Shown: positions 24,271 to 33,700 of the stretch, piece by piece | How positions within the stretch are numbered: position 1 is the stretch's first letter | How the letters are laid out: each line of letters opens with the position of its first letter | NCBI RefSeq assembly: GCF_001940455.1 | Contig: NZ_MKQR01000011.1 | Span: forward strand, 314,681-378,680 | Origin: Actinokineospora bangkokensis | GTDB lineage: Bacteria > Actinomycetota > Actinomycetes > Mycobacteriales > Pseudonocardiaceae | Length of the DNA stretch: 64,000 nt | Reading direction: 5' to 3' | Position numbers and translations under genes: made by a program | The notes under the pieces: generated by a model | What the model was told of the DNA's origin: nothing | Seen by the model: only the letters and a program-made list of their open reading frames with translations | Database searches by the model: none

Positions 24271-25083
24271 CTACTCGCCCTTGGGCTGCTCCTTCGGCGC
24301 GATCCTCTTTCCTTCTTTCAGAAGGGCATCAAAATCCGCTGTGAAGAAGGAGTGCAGAGACCCGCCCTTCTGACACACGACCACAGGGACATTCTTGCGC
24401 TTCTTCTCGTGCGCATACATCGTGACGACAGCCTTGCCGTCGAACCGGTAGTAGCTGAACAACGAATCACCGGAGCGCGCGTAGACCTGCACTTCTCCTG
24501 CCGCCGTCACGCTCAAGTCAGTGAACAACGTGACGGCCTCACGGATCGAATCGGCCAGCTTGTCGGAGGTCATGGAAAACCGCTGCGACAGCACTCGCAC
24601 CGTGGCCTCGTCCTCGGGATCGGGCAGGACGACACGAAGGCGACTGTTCTTGCCTCCCAGAAAGTCAACCAGCTTGGAGTGGTGGTTGTTGCGCCAGGTA
24701 CTGCCGTAGGCGAAGAAGATGTCGATCTCCGTGACCGAGCGGAAAAGATCGTTCCAGTCAGGCTCCCGCAGGTAGTCGGTGCCCACTCGCACGACTCCGG
24801 AGTCCTCCAGGTCGGCGGCGTACTGCACCGTGTCCAGCATCTCCCTCTTGAAAGACCTCCGACCGACCAGATCCCACACCAGGAACAGCGCGACCGAGGT
24901 CACCACCGTGCCACCGAGGTTGTTCAGGACGTTCTGCAAGCCCGCCTTCGACGTCACCCACTCCCAGGTCGCGGCCGTGACGAGGATCCCGACCCCAACC
25001 CCGAACGACACCAAGCTCACGATCACGACCTGCAAGGTCACGATCGTACGTCCCGCGCCGCGCCAGTTCGCCATCATCACCAC
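24271..25083 (-). CDS. two-TM protein with PLD-like cytosolic domain, unknown function
   Basis: This 270-residue protein has two N-terminal membrane segments (about 15-38 and 57-75) and a cytosolic alpha/beta region. The stretch SVTEIDIFFAYGSTWRNN, HHSKLVDFL, then SRLRVVLPDPED resembles the phospholipase-D-type fold found in several uncharacterised defence or signalling proteins, but the HxKxxxxD motif is not complete (H-S-K-L-V-D). Base composition is clearly less GC-rich and Lys codons are frequent, unlike neighbours, suggesting recent transfer. ATG choice between 25083 and the internal methionines is uncertain. No partner gene is evident beside it. Function is not known. Confidence 0.7.
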   Translation of the reverse strand: MVMMANWRGAGRTIVTLQVVIVSLVSFGVGVGILVTAATWEWVTSKAGLQNVLNNLGGTVVTSVALFLVWDLVGRRSFKREMLDTVQYAADLEDSGVVRVGTDYLREPDWNDLFRSVTEIDIFFAYGSTWRNNHHSKLVDFLGGKNSRLRVVLPDPEDEATVRVLSQRFSMTSDKLADSIREAVTLFTDLSVTAAGEVQVYARSGDSLFSYYRFDGKAVVTMYAHEKKRKNVPVVVCQKGGSLHSFFTADFDALLKEGKRIAPKEQPKGE

Positions 25084-25320
25084 CCCGTCGAGAGCGTTGT
25101 CGCGACTACATCCCAGGGACCGAGCCGGGTCGATTAACCACGGTGCCGCGCATGTTCATTGGCCATCGTTGACGACTTCAGAGTGTAGGACGCCGACGGA
25201 AGTCCGACCACCTGCGGCGAAGCATTTGTTGCTGACATTTCTAGACAATAATGCGACACGCCTGCCAGAAAGTGGTCAAGCAGCGCCGCAGGGCCGAAGG
25301 ACCATCCTGCACAGGGTTTC
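25084..25320. other. AT-rich intergenic segment
   Basis: This stretch has no supported gene. It is notably AT-rich, like the adjacent two-TM gene, and includes an imperfect hairpin around 25223-25256 (GCATT-TGT pairing with ACA-AT-AATGC). It probably holds the promoter of the two-TM gene and may mark the edge of an inserted segment. No direct-repeat borders or tRNA were found. Confidence 0.4.
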
Positions 25321-27486
25321 TCAGGTCGGTGGTGCGGCGATGCCTTCGCAGGTGCGGATGAGGGTCTCGCACGCGCGGCGGGTGCGGGCGGTGGAGGCGG
25401 GGTGCTCGGCCAGGGTCCGCCAGCGGCCCGCGGCTTCGGCGGCGGCGGCGCGGACCTGGGCGTCGGGGGTGCTGGGGGGCAGGCCGAGGCGGGTGCGGGG
25501 GTCGGTGCCGCGGGTGCCGAGGAGGCGGAGGGCTTCGGCCCGGTGGGCGGGGTTGGGGAAGGCGCCGCGGTCGAGGTCGTCGAGGAGGTCGAGTTCGGCG
25601 ACGTCGTGGGCTTCGACGCGGACGCGTTCGGCGTGCCAGCGGACGGGGTCCTCGGGGGGCAGGGCGCGGACCAGGTCGGCGATGGCGTGCAGGGCGCGGC
25701 GGGCGGCGATGACCTCGGCGCGGGCGGTGACCTCGTCGGCGATGGTCCGGCGCAGGGCGCTCAGGCCGCTGTGGTCGGCCAGGGCGGCGGCGAGGGCGGC
25801 GGGGTCCTGCTCGGCCACGCCCGCCGCGGCCTCGGTGGCGGTGGGGCGGTCCGCGACGGGGATGCGGCCCAGGCCCATCGGGTCGGCCAGGCGCAGGGCG
25901 CGGTACTCGTCCTCGTGCAGGGTGGCGGCGACGAGGGCGAGGCCGGGGCGCAGGGCGGGGCCCGTCTCCAGCACGGCCACCCGGTGCTCGCTCGCGCGCA
26001 GGGTCGAGCGGAAACCCGGCTCGGGCCGGGACGTGCACAGCACGGCGTCGACGGCGGGTGCCGAGCCCTGCACCGGCGCGACCAGCCTCTCCGCCAGGGC
26101 GGGGCCCACCAGGCCGGGCACGTCCACCACCGTCATCCCGTTGACGAAGTCGCCGGACAGGCGCACCACCGCGCGTCCCTCCGCGTCGGTGGTGGCGCCC
26201 GGTTCCCCGTGGGCGTACCAGACCGGCCGGTCCGCCGACCGCACCTCGACGCCCAGCAGGGCGCCCACCACCGACGTCCTGGCCAGGCCCACCACGGCCA
26301 GCCGCACCGGGCGGCCGAGCCGGTCAGCGATGGTGGCCCAGCGGGCGCGCGTGGGCTCGTCCGGCGCGCCCTGCCACCCCTGGGCCAGCAGGTCGCGCAG
26401 GTCGTCGAGCAACCCGGCCCGGGTGTCGGCCACGACCGGCGGCGGTCCCAGGCGCTCGGGCAGCAGCACCGTCACGACCGCGGTGCCCTCGGTGACGGCG
26501 CAGGTCAGCGCGCCGCCCAGGACGGCGAGGCGTTCGGTGTCATCGGCCAGCGCGGCGGCCAGGTCCGCCGTGCCGCGCGCGGGTTCTGTGGCCGTGGCGA
26601 CCATGCGCAGCACGCCGTCGGTGCGCGCCAGGTCCACCGCGACCGGCTCGGCGGTGCGGGTGCCGGCGAGCAGCGCCAGCACGGCGGAAGCCGCGTGGTA
26701 CAGCCCGGATTCGACCTCCCAGCCCACCCGGCGGCCGAACGACCCGGTGAAGCGCACCGGGCGCGGCAGGGTCGCGGCCAACTCCTCCAGCGCCGCCTGC
26801 GGGCCCCGCTCGGGCAGCATGGCCGGGTGCACGTCGCGCACCACCGCGCGGAAGGTGTCGATCAGCTCGTCCAGCGCGTCGCGCAGGCCCGCCACGGCGC
26901 GCGCCGCGTCGTGGGCGCCCGCCTCGCCGCCGGTGGCGAACGCGGCGCGCAGGCCGGTCGCCCTGGCCCGGACGTCGGCGAAGTCGCGGGTGGTCACGGC
27001 CGTGATCGACCCGACCAGGCGCCGCCGCTCCAAGTCGCGCACCTGCGCCAGCCGCTCGCGCGCCGCCGACAGGTCGGACTCCAGGCCCGCGGCCCGGCGC
27101 GCCGCCTGGTCGCGGGCGGCCCTGGCCTGGTCCAGGCGCACGGCCAAGCCCAACCAGGACGCCGTCTCGCGCAGGGCCGCGGAGTCCGCGGCGCTGACCC
27201 GCCCCGGTTTCGCGATGAGCAGCACCCCTCCCCCGGGCACGTCCTCCACCGCCGAGACCTCCTGCCGGGCGGCCACCTCGGCGGCGTCGGACCCCAGCAC
27301 CGCCCCCGGCGGTCGCGCGGGCCAGCTCGCGGTGGTCGCCAACCCGCGCGGGCCGGGCTGGGCGAACGCGGCGTCGCCCGCCACCAGGTCGGCCAGGTTG
27401 TGCACCAGGGCCGACACGAGCAGGGCGGCGGGCGCCTGGGCCGCCACCTCGTGCGGGGCCCGGCCGCGGGAGCGCCACGGGAGCAC
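25321..27486 (-). CDS. pseudo-histidine kinase fused to degenerate dynamin-like module
   Basis: This is a 721-residue protein. The N-terminal half reads as a GAF-type region (about 15-110), then a HisKA_3-like helix (LERRRLVGSITAVTT) in which the His-Asp-Gly motif is missing, and an ATPase-like region whose N-box is replaced by GLYHAASAVLALLAG. The second half (about 375-721) follows actinobacterial dynamin-like/IniC-type proteins: PVRLAVVGLARTSVVGALLG occupies the P-loop position but has no GKS, VVDVPGL keeps a G3-like motif, and the helical tail (HSGLSALRRTIADEV, ERVRVEAHDVAELDLLDDL) is typical. Both catalytic halves seem dead, implying a scaffolding role. GTG 27486 lies 3 nt from the response-regulator stop. 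Confidence 0.65.
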   Translation of the reverse strand: MLPWRSRGRAPHEVAAQAPAALLVSALVHNLADLVAGDAAFAQPGPRGLATTASWPARPPGAVLGSDAAEVAARQEVSAVEDVPGGGVLLIAKPGRVSAADSAALRETASWLGLAVRLDQARAARDQAARRAAGLESDLSAARERLAQVRDLERRRLVGSITAVTTRDFADVRARATGLRAAFATGGEAGAHDAARAVAGLRDALDELIDTFRAVVRDVHPAMLPERGPQAALEELAATLPRPVRFTGSFGRRVGWEVESGLYHAASAVLALLAGTRTAEPVAVDLARTDGVLRMVATATEPARGTADLAAALADDTERLAVLGGALTCAVTEGTAVVTVLLPERLGPPPVVADTRAGLLDDLRDLLAQGWQGAPDEPTRARWATIADRLGRPVRLAVVGLARTSVVGALLGVEVRSADRPVWYAHGEPGATTDAEGRAVVRLSGDFVNGMTVVDVPGLVGPALAERLVAPVQGSAPAVDAVLCTSRPEPGFRSTLRASEHRVAVLETGPALRPGLALVAATLHEDEYRALRLADPMGLGRIPVADRPTATEAAAGVAEQDPAALAAALADHSGLSALRRTIADEVTARAEVIAARRALHAIADLVRALPPEDPVRWHAERVRVEAHDVAELDLLDDLDRGAFPNPAHRAEALRLLGTRGTDPRTRLGLPPSTPDAQVRAAAAEAAGRWRTLAEHPASTARTRRACETLIRTCEGIAAPPT

Positions 27487-27489
27487 GGG

Positions 27490-28155
27490 CTACCCGTCGA
27501 TCCGGCGGGCCTGCAGGTACGCCAGCACCGCCAGCACCCGGCGGTGGTGCACCGAGGGGTCGCCGGACAGGTCGAGCTTGGTGAAGATCGCGGCGATGTT
27601 CTTCTCCACCGCCTTGACCGAGATGAACAGCTCCGCGGCGATGGCGTTGTTGGTGCGCCCCTCGGCCATCAGCCGCAGCACGTCCAGCTCGCGCTCGGTG
27701 AGGGCGTCGAGCGCGCCGCCGTCGCGGCCCGCCGGGTTCTGCACCAACCGCTTGGCCAGCACCGGTTCGATGACGATCTCGCCGTCGGTGATCCGGTTGA
27801 GGGTGTCGTCGAGCACCTGCACCCCGGCCACCCGCTCCTTGAGCCGGTAGCCGATGCGCTCGGTGCCGATCTCCAGCACGCGCATCAGGTAGTGCGTCTC
27901 GGCGTAGTGCGACAGCAGCAGGATGCCGGTGTCGGGCTTCATCGCCCGCACCCGCTCGGCGGTCACCAGCCCGCCGTCGGGCTCGGGCGGCATCCGGATG
28001 TCGAGGATGGCCACGTCCACCGGCTCGGTGGCGACCAGCGCCAGCAGCCGGTCGCCGTCGGGCACGCAGCCGACGACCTCGTGGCCCGCGGCCTCCAGCA
28101 GCAGGACCAGGCCCTCGCGGAACAGGGCGCCGTCCTCGGCGATGGCTACCCGCAC
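27490..28155 (-). CDS. NarL/FixJ-family response regulator
   Basis: This 221-residue regulator has an intact receiver domain: acidic pair ED at 7-8, phospho-acceptor D52 in DVAILDIRMPP, the conserved Ser in LLLSHYAE, and a Lys in GYRLKE. The LuxR-type helix-turn-helix lies at about 150-210 (LTERELDVLRLMAEGRTNNAIAAELFISVKAVEKNIAAIF). GTG 28155 overlaps the end of the upstream kinase-like gene by 10 nt. All functional residues are kept, in contrast to the kinase-like proteins on both sides. The inverted repeat at 28750-28767 is a plausible binding site. Confidence 0.92.
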   Translation of the reverse strand: MRVAIAEDGALFREGLVLLLEAAGHEVVGCVPDGDRLLALVATEPVDVAILDIRMPPEPDGGLVTAERVRAMKPDTGILLLSHYAETHYLMRVLEIGTERIGYRLKERVAGVQVLDDTLNRITDGEIVIEPVLAKRLVQNPAGRDGGALDALTERELDVLRLMAEGRTNNAIAAELFISVKAVEKNIAAIFTKLDLSGDPSVHHRRVLAVLAYLQARRIDG

Positions 28156-28694
28156 CGGACCACCGCCCAGTGCCTGCGGCGCGCTTGCCCCGGCTCGTCG
28201 GAGGTGATGCGCACCCGCGCGAACCGGCGCCCGACCGCGACCCGCACCCGCGCGGCGCTGCCCGGGGCGAGGGTGCGCAGGTGGTCGGCGATCAGCAGGC
28301 AGGTGCGCACCCTGGCGCGCCGGTCGAGGTGCTCGGTCGGTCCGCGCAGGTCCAGGGTGATGTCGCGGCGCTCGGCCACCGAGCGCAGGGCGGGCTCGAC
28401 GCCCGCGCCGGTCAGCACCGGCGGGTAGAGCGCCTCCCCGACCGCGCGCAGGTCGTCGATCACCTCCCGGACGGTGTCCTGGACCGCTTCGACGCGGTCG
28501 CGCAGGCAGGGGTCGGTGACGGTCACGGCGAGCAAGCCTAGCTCCAGCGCCAGCGCGGAGGTGCGCAGCGCCGGGCCGTCGTGCACGGCCTGTTCGAGGT
28601 CGTGGCGCAGGCGGGCGGTGCGCGGGGACGGCGGTCGCAGCCGGGTGGGCCACCCGCCCACCCGGCGCAGCAGGGGGCCCGGCCGTCCGTTCAC
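28146..28694 (-). CDS. truncated histidine kinase-like protein
   Basis: This 182-residue protein has a HisKA_3-like helix with His retained (LEQAVHDGPALRTSALALELGLL) and the following helix through EALYPPVLTGAGVEPALRSVAERR. The usual N-, G1- and G2-boxes are not recognisable in the C-terminal 60 residues (LLIADHLRTLAPGSAARVRVAV). It could be a phosphotransfer or dimerisation partner rather than an active kinase. GTG 28694 has a GGGGGAGG ribosome binding site. It is the first gene of a three-gene operon with the response regulator and the pseudokinase-dynamin protein, and is divergent from the Hsp70 gene. Confidence 0.65.
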   Translation of the reverse strand: MNGRPGPLLRRVGGWPTRLRPPSPRTARLRHDLEQAVHDGPALRTSALALELGLLAVTVTDPCLRDRVEAVQDTVREVIDDLRAVGEALYPPVLTGAGVEPALRSVAERRDITLDLRGPTEHLDRRARVRTCLLIADHLRTLAPGSAARVRVAVGRRFARVRITSDEPGQARRRHWAVVRCG

Positions 28695-28749
28695 GGGGCC
28701 AGCCTCCCCCGCGCGGGTCGGTCCGACAAGGAGGAGCACCCCAGCACCG

Positions 28750-28767
28750 AGTAGGGATCTCCCTACT
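28750..28767. promoter_or_regulatory. inverted repeat in Hsp70/response-regulator divergent region
   Basis: AGTAGGG (28750-28756), ATCT, CCCTACT (28761-28767): a perfect 7-bp inverted repeat of the size bound by NarL-type dimers, placed between the divergent kinase-regulator operon and the Hsp70 gene. Confidence 0.55.
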
Positions 28768-28857
28768 TGCGCGGTCGCCGCACTACCATCCGTGGTGATC
28801 TCCCCGGTGGAGCGGGACGGCAAGGACACCGGGGCACGGGACGCAGGGAGTGCGGCA

Positions 28858-30735
28858 GTGGGTTACGGGCTCGGCATTGATCTCGGCACGACCTTCACCG
28901 CGGCCGCAGTGGCCGGGGAGTCGGGCACGCGGATGGTGCCCCTGGGGCAGGACGTGGTCGTCCCGTCGGTGGTGTACTCCACGGTGGAGGGCGCGCTGCT
29001 GACCGGCGTGGCGGCCGAGGTCGTCGGCGCGAAGGACCCGGTGCGGCTGTCGCGGGGGCACAAGCGGCGGCTGGGCGACCCGACGCCGCTGGTCATCGGG
29101 GGTGTGGCCTACTCGCCCGCGGCGCTGCTGGCCGCGCAGCTGCGCGAGGTCGTCACCTACGTCACCGCCCAGGAGGGCGCCCCGCCGGAGCAGGTGGTGC
29201 TGACCTGCCCGGCGGTGTGGGGGCCCTACCGGCGCGAGCACTTCGACGAGGTGCCCCGGCTGGCCGGGCTGCCCGGGGCGCGGATCGTCACCGAGCCCGA
29301 GGCCGCGGCCACGCACTACTCGATGGAGCGCAGGCTCGGCGAGGGGGAGCTGGTCGCGGTCTACGACCTGGGCGGCGGCACCTTCGACACCACGATCCTG
29401 CGGGCGCGGGCGGGCGGGATGGAGATCCTGGGCACCCCCGAGGGCGTCGAGCGGCTGGGCGGGATGGACTTCGACGAGGCGCTGGTGGCCCACGTCGACC
29501 GCAGCCTCGATGGCGCGATCAGCGCGCTGGACCCCGGCGACCCGGACTCGGCGCGGGCGCTGGCGGCCATCCGGGCGCTGTGCGTGCGGGCCAAGGAGGA
29601 GCTGTCCACCGAGCCGGACGTGACCCTGCGCGTGCCGCTGCCCGCCGGGGAGCGCGAGCTGCTGGTCACCCGGCTGGAGTTCAACGAGATGATCAAGCCG
29701 TCGGTGGAGCTGACCACCGAGGCGCTGCACCGCACCATCGCCTCGGCCGGGCTGCGCCCCGACGACCTGGCCGCGGTGCTGCTGGCGGGCGGGTCGTCGC
29801 GGATCCCGCTGGTGCCGCAGATGGTGTCGGAGGCGTTCGGCAGGCCGGTGCGGGTGGGCCTGCACCCCAAGTACACCGTGGCGCTGGGCGCCGCGGCGGT
29901 CTCCCGCACCCCGGCCGCCGCGCCGCCCGCTCCCCCCGGCACCCCGCCGTCGGGCGAGCCGCTGCCGCAGCTGCCCCCGGCCGCGCCGGAGCCGGTCGCC
30001 GCGCGCACCCCGGCCCGCAGGCCGAAGTGGTTGGTGCCCGCCGCCGCGGCCGCGGTCGTGGTGCTGGTGGTCGCGCTGGCCACCGCGTTCCTGACCACCG
30101 GCGACGAGGACGCCCCGGCGGCGCGGGGCGGGGACGCCGCCCCGGCCGCCCCGCTCGGGGACGGCAGCGACGGCAAGGAGTTCACCGTCTTCGACAAGGC
30201 GGACGTGGGCCCGTTCAAGAGCATCATCGGCTCCGCGGACAACTGGGCGGGCACGTTCCTCGGCGACGGCGAGACCGCCAAGCACACCGCCATCGGCGTC
30301 ACCCCGGGCAAGGTGGGCGACGAGAACGGGCTGCACGCGGTGTGGAGCGGCAAAGGCGCGGGCCAGCTCTATTTCCAGGACACCCGCGGCGGCCGGGACA
30401 TGACCCGCTACACCACCAACGACACGGCCCTGGTGTTCGACGCCGTGGTCACCAAGGCGCCCGCGGTGCGCACGACCATCGCGGTGCACTGCGAGTACCC
30501 GTGCGCGGCGCAGGTGGAGGCGAAGTCGCTGTTCAGCAAGCTGCCGGTGGGCAAGAAGTCCACGGTGCGCATCCCGCTGTCCTGCTTCACCGACGCGGGC
30601 CTGGACCCGAAGAAGGTGAACACGTTCTTCCTGGTCTACACCGAGGGCGCCTTCGACGTGTCGCTGGCCAACGTGCGCTGGGTGCCGGGCGCGGCGAAGG
30701 AGGCCGGGGCGTCGCGCTGCGGCGACCTGACCTGA
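28858..30735 (+). CDS. transmembrane Hsp70 with extracytoplasmic ExoP-like domain
   Basis: This 625-residue protein starts at GTG 28858 (GGGAG ribosome binding site). Residues 1-350 form a DnaK-type nucleotide-binding domain: GLGIDLGTTFTAAAV, VYDLGGGTFDTTIL, and LLAGGSSRIPLVPQMV. The substrate-binding domain and lid of DnaK are absent. A Pro/Ala linker leads to one membrane helix (about 391-413), and the outside C-terminal domain (about 440-625) resembles the ExoP galactose-binding-like domain of GH3 enzymes: LVFDAVVTKAP, HCEYPCAAQV, RIPLSCFTDAGLDPKKVNTF. It may couple cytosolic ATP state to an extracellular glycan or cell-wall ligand. The divergent regulator operon probably controls it. Confidence 0.85.
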   Translation: MGYGLGIDLGTTFTAAAVAGESGTRMVPLGQDVVVPSVVYSTVEGALLTGVAAEVVGAKDPVRLSRGHKRRLGDPTPLVIGGVAYSPAALLAAQLREVVTYVTAQEGAPPEQVVLTCPAVWGPYRREHFDEVPRLAGLPGARIVTEPEAAATHYSMERRLGEGELVAVYDLGGGTFDTTILRARAGGMEILGTPEGVERLGGMDFDEALVAHVDRSLDGAISALDPGDPDSARALAAIRALCVRAKEELSTEPDVTLRVPLPAGERELLVTRLEFNEMIKPSVELTTEALHRTIASAGLRPDDLAAVLLAGGSSRIPLVPQMVSEAFGRPVRVGLHPKYTVALGAAAVSRTPAAAPPAPPGTPPSGEPLPQLPPAAPEPVAARTPARRPKWLVPAAAAAVVVLVVALATAFLTTGDEDAPAARGGDAAPAAPLGDGSDGKEFTVFDKADVGPFKSIIGSADNWAGTFLGDGETAKHTAIGVTPGKVGDENGLHAVWSGKGAGQLYFQDTRGGRDMTRYTTNDTALVFDAVVTKAPAVRTTIAVHCEYPCAAQVEAKSLFSKLPVGKKSTVRIPLSCFTDAGLDPKKVNTFFLVYTEGAFDVSLANVRWVPGAAKEAGASRCGDLT

Positions 30736-30748
30736 CCCGGGCACCCGC

Positions 30749-33700
30749 TCACCCCTGGTGCAGCGGTGGGGGGACGTCCTCGGGCAGCAGCAGGCACAGC
30801 TCGTTGACCGTCGGCGCCTCGATCGAGCGCATCCGGCGGGCGTGCCGGGTGATCGCCTCGTCGAGCACCTGGCGGGCGTAGCGGCCGTTGCCGAAGGACT
30901 CCCCCCGCACCACGGCGGTGAAGTGCCCGCGCAGCGCGGCCACGGTCGGGCCGGTGCACTCGTAGCCGGAGGTCGTGGCGTGCTGGTTGACGATCGTGAC
31001 CAGCTCGTCGGCGGTGTAGTTGGCGAAGCGCACCCGGTGGGAGAAGCGCGAGGACAGCCCCGGGTTCATGTCGAGGAACCCGGCCATCTCCCGCTCGTAG
31101 CCCGCGGCGATCACCACCACCTCGTCGCGGTGGTCCTCCATGAGCTTGACCAGGGTGTCGATGGCCTCCCGGCCGAAGTCGTGCCCGCCGCCGGGCTTGG
31201 TGGACAGGGTGTAGGCCTCGTCGATGAACAGCACCCCGCCGCGGGCGCGGTCGAAGGCCTCGGTGGTGCGCCGGGCGGTGTGCCCGACGTACTCGCCCAC
31301 CAGGTCGGCGCGGCTGACCTCGGTGACCTGGCCCTGGGCGAGGACGCCCATGGCGGTGAGGATCGAGCCGTAGAGGCGGGCGACGGTGGTCTTGCCGGTG
31401 CCCGGCGGGCCCGCGAAGATCAGGTGCCTGCTCAGCGACGGCACCGGCAGCCCGGCGGCCTGCCGCTGGCGGGCCGAGGCCAGCAGGTCGACCATGGCGG
31501 CGACCTCCTGCTTGACGTCGGCCAGGCCCACCAGGTTGCGCAGCTTGCCCAGCAGCTCCTCCACCCGCTCCTCGTCGAAGCGTCCCGCGCCCGCGCCGAC
31601 CGCCGCCCCGGGCAGCGGGCCCAGGTCGTCGGGCAGCAGCCGGGTCAGCGCCACGGCGTCGGCGTCGGTGTCCTCGGCCAGCCGGTAGGCCTGGCGGCCC
31701 ACCATCTCCTCGAACACCTTGCGCGCGGTGCGCCCGTTGCCGAAGTTGGCGTCGCGCGGGAAGTCGGTGAAGTAGCCGTGCAGGGCGTCGCGGGTCTCGA
31801 ACTCCAGCCGGTAGTGGTGGCTGGAGCACAGGCCCTCGACGATGGTGACCAGCTCGGCGCTGGAGTAGTCGGTGAACTCGATGGTGCGGGCGAAGCGGGA
31901 GGCCAGGCCGGGGTTGGTGGCGAGGAACTGGCGCATGTCGTTGGTGTAGCCCGCCACGATCACCACCACGTCGTCGCGGTGGTCCTCCATGAGCTTGACC
32001 AGGGTGTCGATGGCCTCCCGGCCGAAGTCGTGCCCGCCGCCCGCGCCCGCCCCGGCGGCCAGGGTGTAGGCCTCGTCGATGAACAGCACCCCGCCGAGGG
32101 CCTCCTCGAACTTCTCGGTGGTCTTGAGCGCGGTGCCGCCGATGATCGAGGCGACCAGGTCGGCGCGGGCGACCTCGACCAGCTGCCCGGTGCGGATCAC
32201 CCCGAGCGCGGCGAGGATGCGCCCGTAGAGCCGGGCGACGGTCGTCTTGCCGGTGCCGGGGGACCCGGCGAACACCAGGTGGCTGCCCAGCGGCGGTGAG
32301 GGCAGGCCCGCCGCCGCGCGGCGCTCGGCCATCTGGTGCAGGCGCACCAGGGTCTCCACCTCGCGCTTGACGCCCGCCAGCCCGGTCAGGGAGTTCAGCT
32401 GCTCCAGCAGTTGCGCCAGCCGCTCGTCCTTGTCGGCCGGTCGGTCGTCGTCCTCCGCCGGGTCGGCGGCGGGCTCGGGGCGCTGGGCTCGGGGCGCGTC
32501 GGTGGCGGGGCGCTGCTCGCGCCCGCGCCGGGCGCCGTCGTCGACGACCCTGGCGTTGCCGTCCTCGGTGCGCAGGTCCCGGCCGCGGTTGCGCTCGACG
32601 CGGCAGCCGCGCACGTCGAGGGGTTCGGCGGAGGTGGTGACCACGCCGTCGCCGCGGTTGTCGCTGATGTCGCAGCCGACGACCTCGCCGCGGGCGGACT
32701 GCTCGACGAGCACGCCCGTGGCGGACTCGCGCAGCGCGCCGCCGTCGACGGTGACCCGGGCGGTGCCCTTGGCCAGCAGCGCGGGCCCGGACGCGCCGGT
32801 GACGGTGGTGCCGGAGAGCCGGACGTCGGCGTCGCCGTCGGCCACCACGCCCGCGCCCGCCCCGCCGGTCAGCTCGCAGCGGGTCAGCACGGCCGACCCG
32901 CCGTGCACCAGCACGGCGTCGTGGCCGGTGCCGGTCGCGGTGCAGTCGGCCAGTTCGGCGCTGGAGGACTCGACCACGTGCAGCGCGTGCCCGCCCGCGG
33001 CGTCGACGTGCACCCGGTCGAGCCGGATCGTCGACGCCTGCACGAGCACGATGGCCTGGGCGGTGGTGCGCTCGACCCGGCAGTCGCGCAGGACGGGTTC
33101 CGACCCGCCCGCGGCCAGCAGCGCCACACCCTCCACATCGGACACGGCGGTTCCGTTGACGGTGAGGGAGCTGTGGTCCTCCAGCACGATCGCGGACCCG
33201 CCGATGCGCCGCACCGCGGTGCCGGTGACGGTGCCGCCGGAGCGGTCGGCGACCAGGACGGCGCCCTGGGCGTCCTCGATGGTGCAGTCGAGCAGCCGGG
33301 GCGCCGCGCCGCCGCGGGCCACGACCGCCGTGGTCTGGATGCCGCGCAGCGCGCAGCCGCGCAGGTCGCCGCGGCCGTCCTCGAACACCAGCACCCCGGC
33401 CCCGCCGGGGTTGGTGACGACGCTGCCGCGCGCCCGCAGGTCGCCCCCGGAGCGCACGACCACCGCCACCGAGGAGTCCGCGACGACCTCGCACTCCTCC
33501 AGGTGCAGGGTGCCGCCCCGGACCTCCACGGCGCTCTCCCCGCCGCTGTGGGCGAAGACGATGCCGGAGGCGGTGGCGTGCTCGGCGGCCAAGCGCAGCG
33601 CGGGGTCGCCCGAGGCCTCCACCCGCACCTCCCCCGCCGAGCCCGCCCCGGAGAGGGTCACCTCCTTGTCCAGCACGACGGACTCGGCGTAGGTGCCGGG

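Noticed and set aside
25240..25330. Possible integration border next to the two-TM gene
   Set aside because: No tRNA fragment, integrase or direct repeats bracket the AT-rich segment; only composition suggests transfer.
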